A stretch of DNA of 64,000 bases, taken from positions 3,348,001-3,412,000 of the forward strand of contig NC_015177.1 in assembly GCF_000190735.1 (NCBI RefSeq), given 5' to 3'. The notes under the pieces were generated by a model that did not search any database, had not been told where the DNA came from, and saw only the letters and a program-made list of their open reading frames with translations. The stretch is from Pseudopedobacter saltans DSM 12145. GTDB taxonomy: Bacteria; Bacteroidota; Bacteroidia; Sphingobacteriales; Sphingobacteriaceae. Position 1 is the first letter of the stretch. Each line of letters opens with the position of its first letter. This document shows, in pieces, positions 24,110 through 33,063 of this stretch. Position numbers and translations under genes: made by a program.

Positions 24110-26905
24110 ATGAAAAAACTCTTTCTTTTAGACGGAATGGCTTTAATTTACAGAGCTCATTTCGCATTAAGCAAAAATCCCAGATTTACATCTACAGGAA
24201 TAAACACTTCTGCAGTAATGGGTTTTACCAATACCTTATTGGAAGTTTTAAAGAAAGAGCAACCAACACATATGGCTGTTGTTTTCGATACTGAGGCTCC
24301 TACCGAAAGACATACCGGTTTTGAAGCTTACAAAGCAAACAGACAGGCTATGCCCGAAGACCTCGCAGTTGCATTACCATATGTTAAAAAGCTAATAGAA
24401 GGCTTCAATATTCCCGTAATTACTTCTGATGGCTATGAAGCCGACGATGTTATTGGAACGCTGGCTAAACAAGCTGAAAAGGTTGGCTATACGGTGTATT
24501 GTATGACACCGGATAAGGATTTCGCACAACTGGTCTCTGAAAATATTTTCATTTATAAACCAGCGCGAATGGGCAACGACATGGAGATTTTGGGTGTTAA
24601 AGAGGTTCTGGAGAAATGGGAAATAGAACATGTACATCAGGTAATAGATATCCTTGGACTTTGGGGTGATGCTGTAGATAATATTCCAGGTATACCGGGA
24701 ATTGGTGAAAAAACTGCAAAAGCTTTGGTAAAGCAGTTTGGATCTGTCGAGCAAATCATTGCCAATAGCGACCAGCTGAAAGGCAAACAAAGGGAAAACG
24801 TGGAGAACTTTGCTGACCAGGGAATTCTATCTAAACGTTTGGCCACCATTTTACTGGATGCTCCTGTCGAGTTCCATGAAGAGGACTTCTTAATTAAAGA
24901 CCCTTCAAAAGAAGTTCTTGAGCCTTTATTTGCGGAATTGGAATTTCGTACACTTGGAAAGCGCGTTTTTGGAGAATCGTTTAGTGTAGCCGAAGCCAGA
25001 CCGAGCAGCGGACAAATGGACCTTTTCGGAAGCATTTCGGAAAATAATCTGCCGGTACAAAAACCATCTGTTATAGATGAAATTATTCCTGGTAAAAATA
25101 TAAGTAATACCCAACACAACTATATTTTAATAGATAAGCTTGAGGAGCTGCAGAAACTTACCGAAACCTTACTTCAGCAAAAAGAGGTTTCCATGGATAC
25201 GGAAACTACGGGTTTGGATGCCAACGATGCCGAACTGGTAGGTTTATCCTTCGCTTATAAAGCCCGAGAAGCATACTATATTGCTGTTCCAAAACACGAA
25301 AAAGGGATTTTAGAATTTCTGGAGGTTCTTCGCCCACTATTGGAAAATGAAAATATCAGAAAAATCGGCCAAAATTTAAAATATGATTATATCATCCTTA
25401 AATGGTACGGTATTGAGCTGAAAGGCGAGTTCTTCGACACCATGTTAGCCCATTATCTTCTGGATCCTGATACCAGACATAATATGGATGTCTTATCAGA
25501 AAATTATTTAGGGTATACACCGATCTCTATTACAGAGTTAATAGGAAAGGGCAAAAATCAGTTAAATATGCGCGATATTGACGTCGCCAAAGTCACTGAT
25601 TATGCAGCCGAAGATGCCGACGTTACCCTACAGCTTCAACAAGTTTTTGAACCTATGCTGATTGAGGCACAAGCGGAAAAATTGGCTAAAGAGGTAGAGA
25701 ATCCTTTGATTAACGTGTTGGGAGATATGGAGAAAGAGGGTGTAAAAATTGATGTTGAACAATTGATAAGATTTTCCAGAGACCTGCAAGATGATATCGG
25801 TAAACTGGAAAACACCATTTATCATAAAGCAGGCCATCGTTTTAATATTGCTTCGCCAAAACAACTTGGCGAAATATTATTCGACAAACTTCAATTGGAC
25901 CCGAAAGCTAAAAAAACCAAAACGGGCCAGTACCAAACAGGCGAGGACGTTTTACTGGCTTTAGCTAATAAGTCGGATATTGTAAAGGACATTTTAGATT
26001 TCAGGCAACTGCAAAAACTAAAATCTACTTATGTTGACGCACTTCCGCTAATGATAAATAAAAAAACCGGCAGGGTACATACATCTTACAATCAAGCCGT
26101 TGCAGCGACCGGAAGATTAAGTTCAAATAACCCAAACCTGCAAAATATTCCAATTCGCACCGAGAAAGGAAGAGAAGTGAGAAAAGCTTTTATCCCACGA
26201 GATGAGAACCATATTTTGCTATCTGCCGATTATTCTCAGATTGAATTAAGGATAATCGCCGAAATCAGCAAAGATGAAAATATGATGGATGCTTTCTCTA
26301 AAGGATTAGATATCCATACCGCAACCGCAGCAAAAGTTTACGGTGTTGCCAATTTAGAAGATGTAACGTCTGATCAGAGAAGAAATGCCAAGGCTGTTAA
26401 TTTCGGTATCATATACGGACAGTCGGCTTTTGGTTTATCGCAAAACCTGGGAATTCCAAGAAAAGAAGCTGCCGAGATTATTGAAAACTATTTCGAGCAG
26501 TATAAGGGCATCAAAAATTATATGTCTGATACTATGAACTTTGCTCGTGAAAATGGTTACGTGGAAACTATTATGGGACGCAGAAGGTATTTGAGAGATA
26601 TCAATTCTGCCAATGCCACAGTTAGAGGTTTTGCTGAACGAAATGCTATTAATGCTCCTATCCAAGGTTCGGCGGCCGATATGATTAAAATTGCGATGCT
26701 AAATATCCATAAAGATCTTATCGACAGAAAGCTGCAATCTAAAATGACGATGCAGGTGCATGATGAGTTGGTTTTTGATGTACTGGTTACGGAAAAAGAC
26801 ATTGTAAAAGAGATAATTATGGACAGAATGAAAAATGCTATCAAAACCACTGTCCCTATTGTTGTTGAAATTGGCGAAGGATTAAATTGGTTAGAAGCTC
26901 ATTAA
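24110..26905 (+). CDS. polA: DNA polymerase I
   Basis: Repair and Okazaki-fragment polymerase of 931 residues with three domains. The 5'-3' exonuclease/FEN domain covers about 1-290 (KKLFLLDGMALIYRAHFAL; YEADDVIGTLA; TPDKDFAQLV; IPGIGEKTA). The 3'-5' proofreading domain covers about 330-530 and keeps all carboxylates: Exo I SMDTETTGLD, Exo II GQNLKYD, Exo III YAAEDADVT, so proofreading should be active, unlike in Taq or Bacillus enzymes. The polymerase domain has motif A ADYSQIELRI, the O-helix RRNAKAVNFGIIYG and motif C VHDELVF. The rhomboid gene starts 10 bases after its stop and is probably cotranscribed. Confidence 0.98.
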   Translation: MKKLFLLDGMALIYRAHFALSKNPRFTSTGINTSAVMGFTNTLLEVLKKEQPTHMAVVFDTEAPTERHTGFEAYKANRQAMPEDLAVALPYVKKLIEGFNIPVITSDGYEADDVIGTLAKQAEKVGYTVYCMTPDKDFAQLVSENIFIYKPARMGNDMEILGVKEVLEKWEIEHVHQVIDILGLWGDAVDNIPGIPGIGEKTAKALVKQFGSVEQIIANSDQLKGKQRENVENFADQGILSKRLATILLDAPVEFHEEDFLIKDPSKEVLEPLFAELEFRTLGKRVFGESFSVAEARPSSGQMDLFGSISENNLPVQKPSVIDEIIPGKNISNTQHNYILIDKLEELQKLTETLLQQKEVSMDTETTGLDANDAELVGLSFAYKAREAYYIAVPKHEKGILEFLEVLRPLLENENIRKIGQNLKYDYIILKWYGIELKGEFFDTMLAHYLLDPDTRHNMDVLSENYLGYTPISITELIGKGKNQLNMRDIDVAKVTDYAAEDADVTLQLQQVFEPMLIEAQAEKLAKEVENPLINVLGDMEKEGVKIDVEQLIRFSRDLQDDIGKLENTIYHKAGHRFNIASPKQLGEILFDKLQLDPKAKKTKTGQYQTGEDVLLALANKSDIVKDILDFRQLQKLKSTYVDALPLMINKKTGRVHTSYNQAVAATGRLSSNNPNLQNIPIRTEKGREVRKAFIPRDENHILLSADYSQIELRIIAEISKDENMMDAFSKGLDIHTATAAKVYGVANLEDVTSDQRRNAKAVNFGIIYGQSAFGLSQNLGIPRKEAAEIIENYFEQYKGIKNYMSDTMNFARENGYVETIMGRRRYLRDINSANATVRGFAERNAINAPIQGSAADMIKIAMLNIHKDLIDRKLQSKMTMQVHDELVFDVLVTEKDIVKEIIMDRMKNAIKTTVPIVVEIGEGLNWLEAH

Positions 26906-26915
26906 AATTAATATT

Positions 26916-27533
26916 ATGCTTTCGATATTGAATACGGCTCCGGTCGCAGCGTTTATTTTTGCTATTACAGTAATTCTTAGCATTTATACTTTTAACAAAC
27001 CCGGTTTGTTTTCCAAATTGATGTTGCATCCTTATGATGTATCACGTGGAAAAAATATTTATCAGGTTTTGACAAGCGGTTTCATTCACAAAGACTGGAG
27101 CCACTTGCTTTTCAATATGCTTTCATTTTATTTTTTTGCCTTTAATTTGGAAAGAGTTATTGGTCACTGGCAATTTGGTTTGCTTTACCTGGGAAGCCTT
27201 ATTCTTTGTGATATTCCTTCTATACAAAAACATAAAAATCACAGCTGGTATGCAAGTTTAGGAGCATCAGGAGCCGTTTGCGCCGTAGTATTCAGTTCAA
27301 TTTTATTTTTTCCGTTTAGCTCATTGATTATTTTCCCTATCCCGTTACCCATTCCAGCTATTCTTTATGGGATTATATTTTTAGCATATACCAGTTATGC
27401 AGGAAAAAGGTCAAGCGATGGCATTAACCATGATGCCCATTTTTTTGGAGCAATAGCCGGAATTATAATTACTATTTTATTGTATCCGCAGGTGATTTCA
27501 CATTTCCTTGGAGAGATTAGGAGTGTGTTTTAA
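26916..27533 (+). CDS. Rhomboid-family intramembrane serine protease
   Basis: A 205-residue polytopic membrane protein of the minimal six-helix rhomboid type. The catalytic Ser lies in YASLGASGAVCAVV (GxSG motif), and the His in the last core helix is in DAHFFGAIAGI. The early segment HKDWSHLLFNMLSFYFF is the HxxxN element of the oxyanion region. All residues needed for activity are present. Substrates are unknown. It is located 10 bases after polA, which likely reflects cotranscription only. Confidence 0.92.
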   Translation: MLSILNTAPVAAFIFAITVILSIYTFNKPGLFSKLMLHPYDVSRGKNIYQVLTSGFIHKDWSHLLFNMLSFYFFAFNLERVIGHWQFGLLYLGSLILCDIPSIQKHKNHSWYASLGASGAVCAVVFSSILFFPFSSLIIFPIPLPIPAILYGIIFLAYTSYAGKRSSDGINHDAHFFGAIAGIIITILLYPQVISHFLGEIRSVF

Positions 27534-27559
27534 AAGATATTATTTAGTTTGGTCGGCAT

Positions 27560-28546
27560 CTACCTCTCCAAGGCAATCGAATCAGCATTTACAAAATCTC
27601 CTTTATCATCAAACAGATAACTTACGGGCTTTTCCGGATTTTTGATAATCTCCAGCAACAGAAAACCCCATTTCTTCCAGAAGTTCTCCAAAACCTGTCC
27701 ATACGTTTTGTTCTGCCAATCGTCAAACAAAGGTTTAGAACTCATACCTCGCAAAGGAGAAGCATCTAAATATATTCCATCCGGTGTTGGCATAATATGA
27801 TATTCGGGCAAACGATTAAAAAGATATGCCGAGTAATAAATCTTCCCACAAAGTTCTTCAAACTGAATTGGATGTAGTTTTCTCCCTTCTATTTTATTCC
27901 AAACGTCCTGATGATAGATTTTATTTACACCATTATCTTGTAAGCTAAGGATGATTCCGAAATCGTTCATCCTTAAAGAGAAAGTTAAGGTGTTAATTTC
28001 ATCACGATAAGAAAATTCATTTTCCAAATTATCTACCGGGCAGATAAAAATACTCCATGGCTTAAACCCGTCGAAATGAATCCGTTTAATCACCGACTGT
28101 AACATGGTATGCAATGTTCCGAATTTGTGAATTAATCCCTGAGACATATAAAAACCTTCGCCACTTCTGCTTTGCGAGACAATTGCAGCTTGTATCTCTC
28201 TAAAAATAATTCCGTATACTGTCTTCGCTACCCACTGAAAAAGCTGTAATTCATCCAGTTTACACACCTTCTCATATCCACCTAAAAATGCATTCTGAAT
28301 AGTTTTTTCTAAAGTTTCAAAACTGACTTTTACAGAATCAGAACAGGGAATCGAAATATCAGCATAACTTAGCATACTTTCATCCAGCATTTTAAAAGGA
28401 CGTTCATTCAATTGATACTTCTCAATCAACCAGTCGCCAAAAACATTCATTTTGTCAGATGCCGATTCCAGTTTTTTGCCACTTAAAAAGCAATGACTAT
28501 TATCAAAAGACATCGACGCAAAGGGTTGATAGAGATTCTGTTCCAT
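27560..28546 (-). CDS. Uncharacterised protein
   Basis: I do not recognise a family. From the ATG at 28546 the product is 328 residues, soluble, with no signal peptide or membrane segment; a longer version adding 17 residues is open but unlikely. It starts MEQNLYQPFASMSFDNSHCF followed by LSGKKL, which reminds one of a zinc-ribbon or HNH entry (C..SG), but no second CxxC is present. Trp, Tyr and Phe are frequent, and IIKNPEKPVSYLFDDKGDF is found near the C terminus. It is convergent with the polA-rhomboid pair and divergent from the MFS gene. Normal codon-like composition suggests a real, expressed gene. Confidence 0.55.
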   Translation of the reverse strand: MEQNLYQPFASMSFDNSHCFLSGKKLESASDKMNVFGDWLIEKYQLNERPFKMLDESMLSYADISIPCSDSVKVSFETLEKTIQNAFLGGYEKVCKLDELQLFQWVAKTVYGIIFREIQAAIVSQSRSGEGFYMSQGLIHKFGTLHTMLQSVIKRIHFDGFKPWSIFICPVDNLENEFSYRDEINTLTFSLRMNDFGIILSLQDNGVNKIYHQDVWNKIEGRKLHPIQFEELCGKIYYSAYLFNRLPEYHIMPTPDGIYLDASPLRGMSSKPLFDDWQNKTYGQVLENFWKKWGFLLLEIIKNPEKPVSYLFDDKGDFVNADSIALER

Positions 28547-28601
28547 GGCAGCAAAAATACATAAGCATTTTAACAATCTGCGAAAAGTAAAAATCATGCT
28601 T

Positions 28602-28637
28602 TTGTAATACCTGGATATGGCGGAATGCTTACCTTTG
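28602..28637 (+). promoter_or_regulatory. Promoter candidate of the MFS gene
   Basis: TACCTTTG (28630-28637) matches TAnnTTTG exactly. The nearest TTG (28602-28604) is 25 bases upstream, slightly long. A start of transcription near 28644 would leave a 12-base leader and supports the TTG start codon at 28656. Confidence 0.45.
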
Positions 28638-28655
28638 TAAAAATAGTTTAAGGCA

Positions 28656-29855
28656 TTGGATTACAGCGAGCAGAGATCTATCTACACATTACAATTTTCT
28701 TTACTTTGTTTAAGTTCTTTCTTGTTCTCAGCAAGTTTCAATATGCTTATTCCAGAACTTCCGGCTTATTTAAGCAGTTTGGGCGGAGCGGAACACAAAG
28801 GCTTAATTATTGCACTTTTTACACTTACTGCCGGTATTTCCAGGCCTTTTAGTGGGAAGCTTACCGATAAAATCGGCCGGGTTCCTGTTATGGCCGTTGG
28901 CTCTTTGGTTTGTTTTGTATGTGGATTTCTATATCCTGTATTGGCGAGTGTAGCAGGATTTCTTTTCTTAAGGCTGATCCACGGTTTTTCTACAGGATTT
29001 AAACCTACTGCAACCGCAGCTTATATTGCAGATATTATCCCCAAAAACAGATGGGGAGAAGCAATGGGTTTTCATGGCTTATGCTTCTCGACAGGTATGG
29101 CTATTGGTCCGGCTATTGGAAGCGGAATTACCTTATTTTTTTCCATCAACACGCTTTTTTACGTTTCATCGTTATTCGCATTTCTTTCAATTGCCATAAT
29201 TTTTAATATGAAGGAAACGTTAAAAGATAAACAGAAATTTAGCCCGGCTGTATTGAAGATCGGAAAACATGAAATTATAAATAAACAAGTGCTTCCTGTT
29301 TTTTGGGTAACAATTTTCAGCTACGTTAGCTATGGTGCACTTATTACTTTAATTCCAGATTGGAGCGAATCAATTGGAATCAAAAACAAAGGACTCTTCT
29401 TTATGGTATTTACTATAGCTTCCATATGTGTAAGACTAATCGCTGGAAAAGTAGCCGACAAATACGGACGTATTCCGGTATTAAAAATTTCTTTGGTACT
29501 GCTTTGTATTTCCCTTGCATGGATGGCTACCTGGCAAACTGCAATAGGATTACTATCGGGGTCTGTAATTTATGGATTTGCCACGGGAACTTTTTCGCCG
29601 GCAATTTCTGCCTGGGCAGTAGATCTAAGTGATGAAGACAAACGTGGAAAGTCGGTAGCTACAATGTACATTGCTTTGGAAGCGGGCATTGGTTTAGGTG
29701 CTTTTTTCGCAGGATATTTCTTTCAGGATGTTCTGCAGCGAATTCCATACATTTTTTATGGCGCTGGCGTCGCAAATCTTGTAGCCTTATTTTATATTTT
29801 AAATTATCAAAAGAGAAAAAGACAGACACTTATTAATAAAAATGCTTTTATCTAA
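28656..29855 (+). CDS. MFS transporter
   Basis: A 399-residue major facilitator with about 12 transmembrane helices. The loop 2-3 signature is GKLTDKIGRVPVMAVG, and its repeat in the second half is GKVADKYGRIPVLKIS. The conserved region around RLIHGFSTGFKPTATAAYIA fits drug/H+ or sugar-phosphate porter-like members, but the substrate cannot be read. The frame has no ATG before helix 1; TTG at 28656 (MDYSEQRSIYTLQFSLLCL) is the most plausible start. Its stop lies one base before the start of the NagZ-like gene, so the two form an operon, suggesting transport of a cell-wall or amino-sugar compound, which is inference. Confidence 0.85.
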   Translation: MDYSEQRSIYTLQFSLLCLSSFLFSASFNMLIPELPAYLSSLGGAEHKGLIIALFTLTAGISRPFSGKLTDKIGRVPVMAVGSLVCFVCGFLYPVLASVAGFLFLRLIHGFSTGFKPTATAAYIADIIPKNRWGEAMGFHGLCFSTGMAIGPAIGSGITLFFSINTLFYVSSLFAFLSIAIIFNMKETLKDKQKFSPAVLKIGKHEIINKQVLPVFWVTIFSYVSYGALITLIPDWSESIGIKNKGLFFMVFTIASICVRLIAGKVADKYGRIPVLKISLVLLCISLAWMATWQTAIGLLSGSVIYGFATGTFSPAISAWAVDLSDEDKRGKSVATMYIALEAGIGLGAFFAGYFFQDVLQRIPYIFYGAGVANLVALFYILNYQKRKRQTLINKNAFI

Positions 29856-29856
29856 A

Positions 29857-31569
29857 ATGAAGAAAACAGCTTTAGTATTATTTTTATCATATATTTCTAT
29901 CTGTGGATATGCACAAAAAAAGCAATCCTTTATAGATCAATTAAACAAGAGTAACCCCTGGGTTGACTCTGTATATAATTCCCTATCCAACAAAGAGAAA
30001 TTAGGACAACTTTTTATGCTAAGAGCGCATTCTGACAAAGGAAAGGAATATGCTGATAAAGTTGCCAAGCAAATTAAAGACAATCAGGTTGGCGGTTTGG
30101 TGTTCTTTCAGGGCGGACCAGTCAGACAAGCGATCTTAACAAATCAATATCAAAAACTGGTACCTGTTCCATTAATGATTGCCATGGATGCGGAGTGGGG
30201 GTTAGGAATGCGTTTAGATAGTACTATTTCCTATCCATATCAGATGACATTGGGTGCAATTCAGAATAATCAATTGCTATACAAAATGGGTGAGCAGGTT
30301 GCAAAAGATTTCAAACGTATAGGTATGCAAATGAACTTTGCTCCCGTTGTGGATATTAATAATAATCCCAATAATCCAGTTATTAATTATCGTTCTTTTG
30401 GTGAGAATAAATACAATGTGGCCGATAAAGGGGTCGCTTACATGAAAGGTATGCAGGATAATGGCATTTTTACAACAGCGAAACACTTTCCAGGTCATGG
30501 TGATACAGATGTAGACTCACATTACGATTTACCACAGATTCCTTTCTCAAAAGCAAGATTAGATACTTTGGAAATGTTTCCTTTCAAAAAATTAATGGCT
30601 AATGGTGCTACTGGAGTTATGGTTGGACATATGAATATTCCCGCTCTAGATCCTACCCCAAACCTTTCGTCCTCTCTTTCTAGACCAATAGTAACGGGAA
30701 TTCTTAAAAATGACTTCGGTTTCAAGGGTTTGGTTGTATCTGATGCCATGGAAATGAAAGGGGCAATAAAATATTTCCCCAATGGACAAGCAGATGTCAA
30801 AGCTTTATTTGCAGGATTGGATGTTATAGAACTTTCGGAAGACACAGAAAGAGCCATAAAAATGCTCAAAAAAGCAATTAGGCATAAGGAGATACCGGCA
30901 AAAGAAGTAGAGGCAAAAATCAAAAAAGTTCTTGCAGCTAAATACTGGATGGGATTGAATAATTTAGAAGAAGTCAATCTGGCTAATCTTTACCAGGATC
31001 TGAATAGGGCAGAATCAAAAAACCTCATTCAACAATTGGCCGACGCTTCTGTTACTGTGCTAAAAAGTACCAGCGCATTCCCTCTAAGGAATGATTTTGT
31101 CAGGAAAACAGTGATTTTAAATATCGGCTCTGGCTCTAATACCACTTTTTCAAATACCTTAAAGAAGATTAAACCGGGCGCAACAGTTATTAATATCCCC
31201 AAAAATATTAATGAGGTTGAGCTAGGTATTATCAGGAACAACATGAAACCGTACGATCAGATAATTATGGCCATTATTGACAACAGGTTAAGACCCGCGG
31301 GCAAACTGGATTTTAGTTCACATCTGCTTCAATTTGTTTCCGAATTCTCAACTAAGAATACTATTACTGCTCTATTTGCAAATCCTTATACTATTACGGA
31401 AATCCCTGGATTTGAAAGATCTGCATCTGTTATTATCGGTTATCAAAATTTACCCGAAATACAACTTTCTGCTGCAAAAGTGATCTTAGGAGCACATAAA
31501 GCCAGCGGAAAACTTCCGGTTAGCATTAATGCTTTCTTTAAATATGGAGATGGAATTCAGATGAAATAA
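29857..31569 (+). CDS. Glycoside hydrolase family 3 beta-N-acetylhexosaminidase (NagZ-like), secreted
   Basis: A 570-residue exported enzyme. Signal peptide MKKTALVLFLSYISICGYAQ from the ATG at 29857; an alternative ATG 15 bases earlier overlaps the MFS gene. The GH3 barrel contains the NagZ signature KHFPGHGDTDVDSHYDLP, in which Asp220-Ser-His222 is the acid/base dyad typical of the N-acetylglucosaminidase branch. The nucleophile is Asp296 in VVSDAMEMKG. A C-terminal alpha/beta domain follows. Many Bacteroidota homologues carry an additional beta-lactamase-like domain, which is absent here. It probably releases GlcNAc from murein fragments in the periplasm. Confidence 0.88.
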   Translation: MKKTALVLFLSYISICGYAQKKQSFIDQLNKSNPWVDSVYNSLSNKEKLGQLFMLRAHSDKGKEYADKVAKQIKDNQVGGLVFFQGGPVRQAILTNQYQKLVPVPLMIAMDAEWGLGMRLDSTISYPYQMTLGAIQNNQLLYKMGEQVAKDFKRIGMQMNFAPVVDINNNPNNPVINYRSFGENKYNVADKGVAYMKGMQDNGIFTTAKHFPGHGDTDVDSHYDLPQIPFSKARLDTLEMFPFKKLMANGATGVMVGHMNIPALDPTPNLSSSLSRPIVTGILKNDFGFKGLVVSDAMEMKGAIKYFPNGQADVKALFAGLDVIELSEDTERAIKMLKKAIRHKEIPAKEVEAKIKKVLAAKYWMGLNNLEEVNLANLYQDLNRAESKNLIQQLADASVTVLKSTSAFPLRNDFVRKTVILNIGSGSNTTFSNTLKKIKPGATVINIPKNINEVELGIIRNNMKPYDQIIMAIIDNRLRPAGKLDFSSHLLQFVSEFSTKNTITALFANPYTITEIPGFERSASVIIGYQNLPEIQLSAAKVILGAHKASGKLPVSINAFFKYGDGIQMK

Positions 31570-31589
31570 AGATATAAAGACATATTTAT

Positions 31590-31702
31590 TATGTGGAATT
31601 ATGTTTTACCACATAGAAACATAGTTTTTGTATTATTCGGGCAAAAGACTAAAATGTTCATTAACAATTTTTTTTGCCAACATAATCCATGTCCCTATGT
31701 GG
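31590..31702. repeat. Nested palindromic intergenic element (second REP-like copy type)
   Basis: Outer arms CCACATAG (31609-31616) / CTATGTGG (31695-31702); inner arms GGCAAAA (31640-31646) / TTTTGCC (31672-31678); and a local hairpin TATGTGG / CCACATA (31590-31615). It fills the gap between the convergent GH3 and psd genes. The architecture resembles the element at 20005-20137 but the sequence differs. Confidence 0.55.
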
Positions 31703-31743
31703 CTCATTTAACATCTTAAAAGTATACTCTAAAGAATGTTGAT

Positions 31744-32646
31744 CTATTTTCTTGCAATACCCGTCTTTTCTCCCAGCCTCACAATGGTTTCAATACCCTT
31801 TTGAGTCTGTTCCAGGATATCTGCGTCCGGCGCAATAGCATCTTTCCTGAACAGTTGGATCACTGTCGAGCCACCAAATTCAAACCAGCCTTTTTCTTCT
31901 CCCCGTTTGAATTTGTATTTTCCATATTCCCGGTTTACTATCTTTCCAACGAATAAAGCGCCAACTTCTATATGTGCAACCGGCCCGAAATTATCAGTAT
32001 ATAAAATAGTCAGCTCTCTATAGTTTTTAGCCATTACGCTCGGTGTTTCCTTCAAAGCAATAGGATTCACACTATGCAAAATACCATTGATCTTGATCAC
32101 ATTTTCCTGATAGCCACTATCTAAATAAGCATAGCGGTGGTAATCATTTGGCGCCAACCTATAGATAAAGCACCATCCGTCTTTATATTGATCGGCTATG
32201 GCCTTATCTTTTACCAGATCTTCTACCTGATACCAATATCCTTTTATCGGCAATTGAGGTTTTCCTGCCAAATCGAATACAAACAATCTGGAATCCGCGG
32301 GGGAAACCAAATGTTCAGGTGTATCGTCAATAGGCCTGGCATCTTCTTTTAGCTCTCTAATGAAAAAGTCATTAAAAGACTTAAAACTATCCAAAGGACG
32401 TTTAATCTCAGAAACATCAATGTTATAATGTCTTATAAATTCATTGATTTTCTTAGTGCTTTTCGGACTATTCATATAATTTCCGTAAAGCCTGGAAATG
32501 CGTCTTTTTATTAAAACCGATTTGGTTACTGCCCTTCCCAGAACTGTGCGATATAAAATTTTCAACCCTCCGGATTTATATGCATCTTCCACTTCTACAT
32601 TTCCTGTACTTCTGTTATATAATTGAGGATTAGATTTTGATTTCAT
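31744..32646 (-). CDS. psd: Phosphatidylserine decarboxylase proenzyme
   Basis: Membrane-associated enzyme that turns phosphatidylserine into phosphatidylethanolamine. The 300-residue size and sequence fit the longer (Psd type II / clostridial-like) group. The self-cleavage motif is GGST in GWFEFGGSTVIQLF (equivalent of LGST), generating the pyruvoyl group from Ser. Other markers: FNDFFIRELK, LVSPADSRL, RLAPNDYHRYAYLDSG (catalytic His) and GILHSVNPIAL. No pssA is adjacent. It is convergent with the GH3 gene. Confidence 0.95.
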   Translation of the reverse strand: MKSKSNPQLYNRSTGNVEVEDAYKSGGLKILYRTVLGRAVTKSVLIKRRISRLYGNYMNSPKSTKKINEFIRHYNIDVSEIKRPLDSFKSFNDFFIRELKEDARPIDDTPEHLVSPADSRLFVFDLAGKPQLPIKGYWYQVEDLVKDKAIADQYKDGWCFIYRLAPNDYHRYAYLDSGYQENVIKINGILHSVNPIALKETPSVMAKNYRELTILYTDNFGPVAHIEVGALFVGKIVNREYGKYKFKRGEEKGWFEFGGSTVIQLFRKDAIAPDADILEQTQKGIETIVRLGEKTGIARK

Positions 32647-32712
32647 GTCTGCGTATGGATGTTTCGAGCCCGAAATTAATATAAATTTTCAATCGTCTAT
32701 TTATTATTTACT

Positions 32713-32751
32713 CATTAAGGTCGTATATCTCAATTATTGATATTTAAGGAT
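32713..32751 (-). repeat. Decayed duplicate of the addB 3' end (left flank of the toxin-antitoxin module)
   Basis: The stretch shares CATTAAGGTCGTATA (15 bases, 32713-32727) with 33535-33549, the end of the AddB-like gene, and remains similar for about 40 bases with a few substitutions and small gaps. Read on the minus strand it gives YQ-stop-LRYTTLMSK-stop, against YQYSRYTTLMVR-stop for the intact gene. This is a decayed copy of the last codons of addB on the far side of the module. Confidence 0.7.
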
Positions 32752-32772
32752 AGTCTTTACGACACAAAAATG

Positions 32773-32799
32773 ATACGCATAAAATTAATTTATGCGTAT
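32773..32799 (+). promoter_or_regulatory. Palindromic operator before the toxin-antitoxin genes
   Basis: Perfect 11-bp inverted repeat ATACGCATAAA (32773-32783) / TTTATGCGTAT (32789-32799) with a 5-base A/T spacer, ending 9 bases before the antitoxin ATG. It is a good fit for the autoregulatory site of a ribbon-helix-helix antitoxin. Confidence 0.65.
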
Positions 32800-32808
32800 A
32801 TTTATATT

Positions 32809-33063
32809 ATGAAAACGCGAGTAAATTTAACAATAGAGCAGGATACACTTGATAAAGCTAAAAATTATGCTTCGAAAATCGGAGTTAGTATATCAGGATT
32901 GGTTGAAGACTACCTCAATAAAATTACTGCGGCTGAACAATCAAAAGAGATAAAAACCAAGCTTTTTGAAATAGTAAATGAACTCCCTAAAACAAGCTAT
33001 CCAGAAAATTACGATTTTCAAAAGCAGTATTTCGAGGATAATAAGGAAAAGTATGGATTCTAA
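32809..33063 (+). CDS. Ribbon-helix-helix antitoxin (DUF6364-like)
   Basis: An 84-residue protein from the ATG at 32809: MKTRVNLTIEQDTLDKAKNY is a ribbon-helix-helix DNA-binding N terminus, followed by a helix ending near EDYLNKIT and a charged tail that would bind the toxin. The frame is open 24 codons further upstream, but that part covers the operator. Its end overlaps the PIN toxin gene by 11 bases, the standard translational coupling of type II toxin-antitoxin pairs. It is expected to neutralise the toxin and repress its own operon at 32773-32799. Confidence 0.8.
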   Translation: MKTRVNLTIEQDTLDKAKNYASKIGVSISGLVEDYLNKITAAEQSKEIKTKLFEIVNELPKTSYPENYDFQKQYFEDNKEKYGF

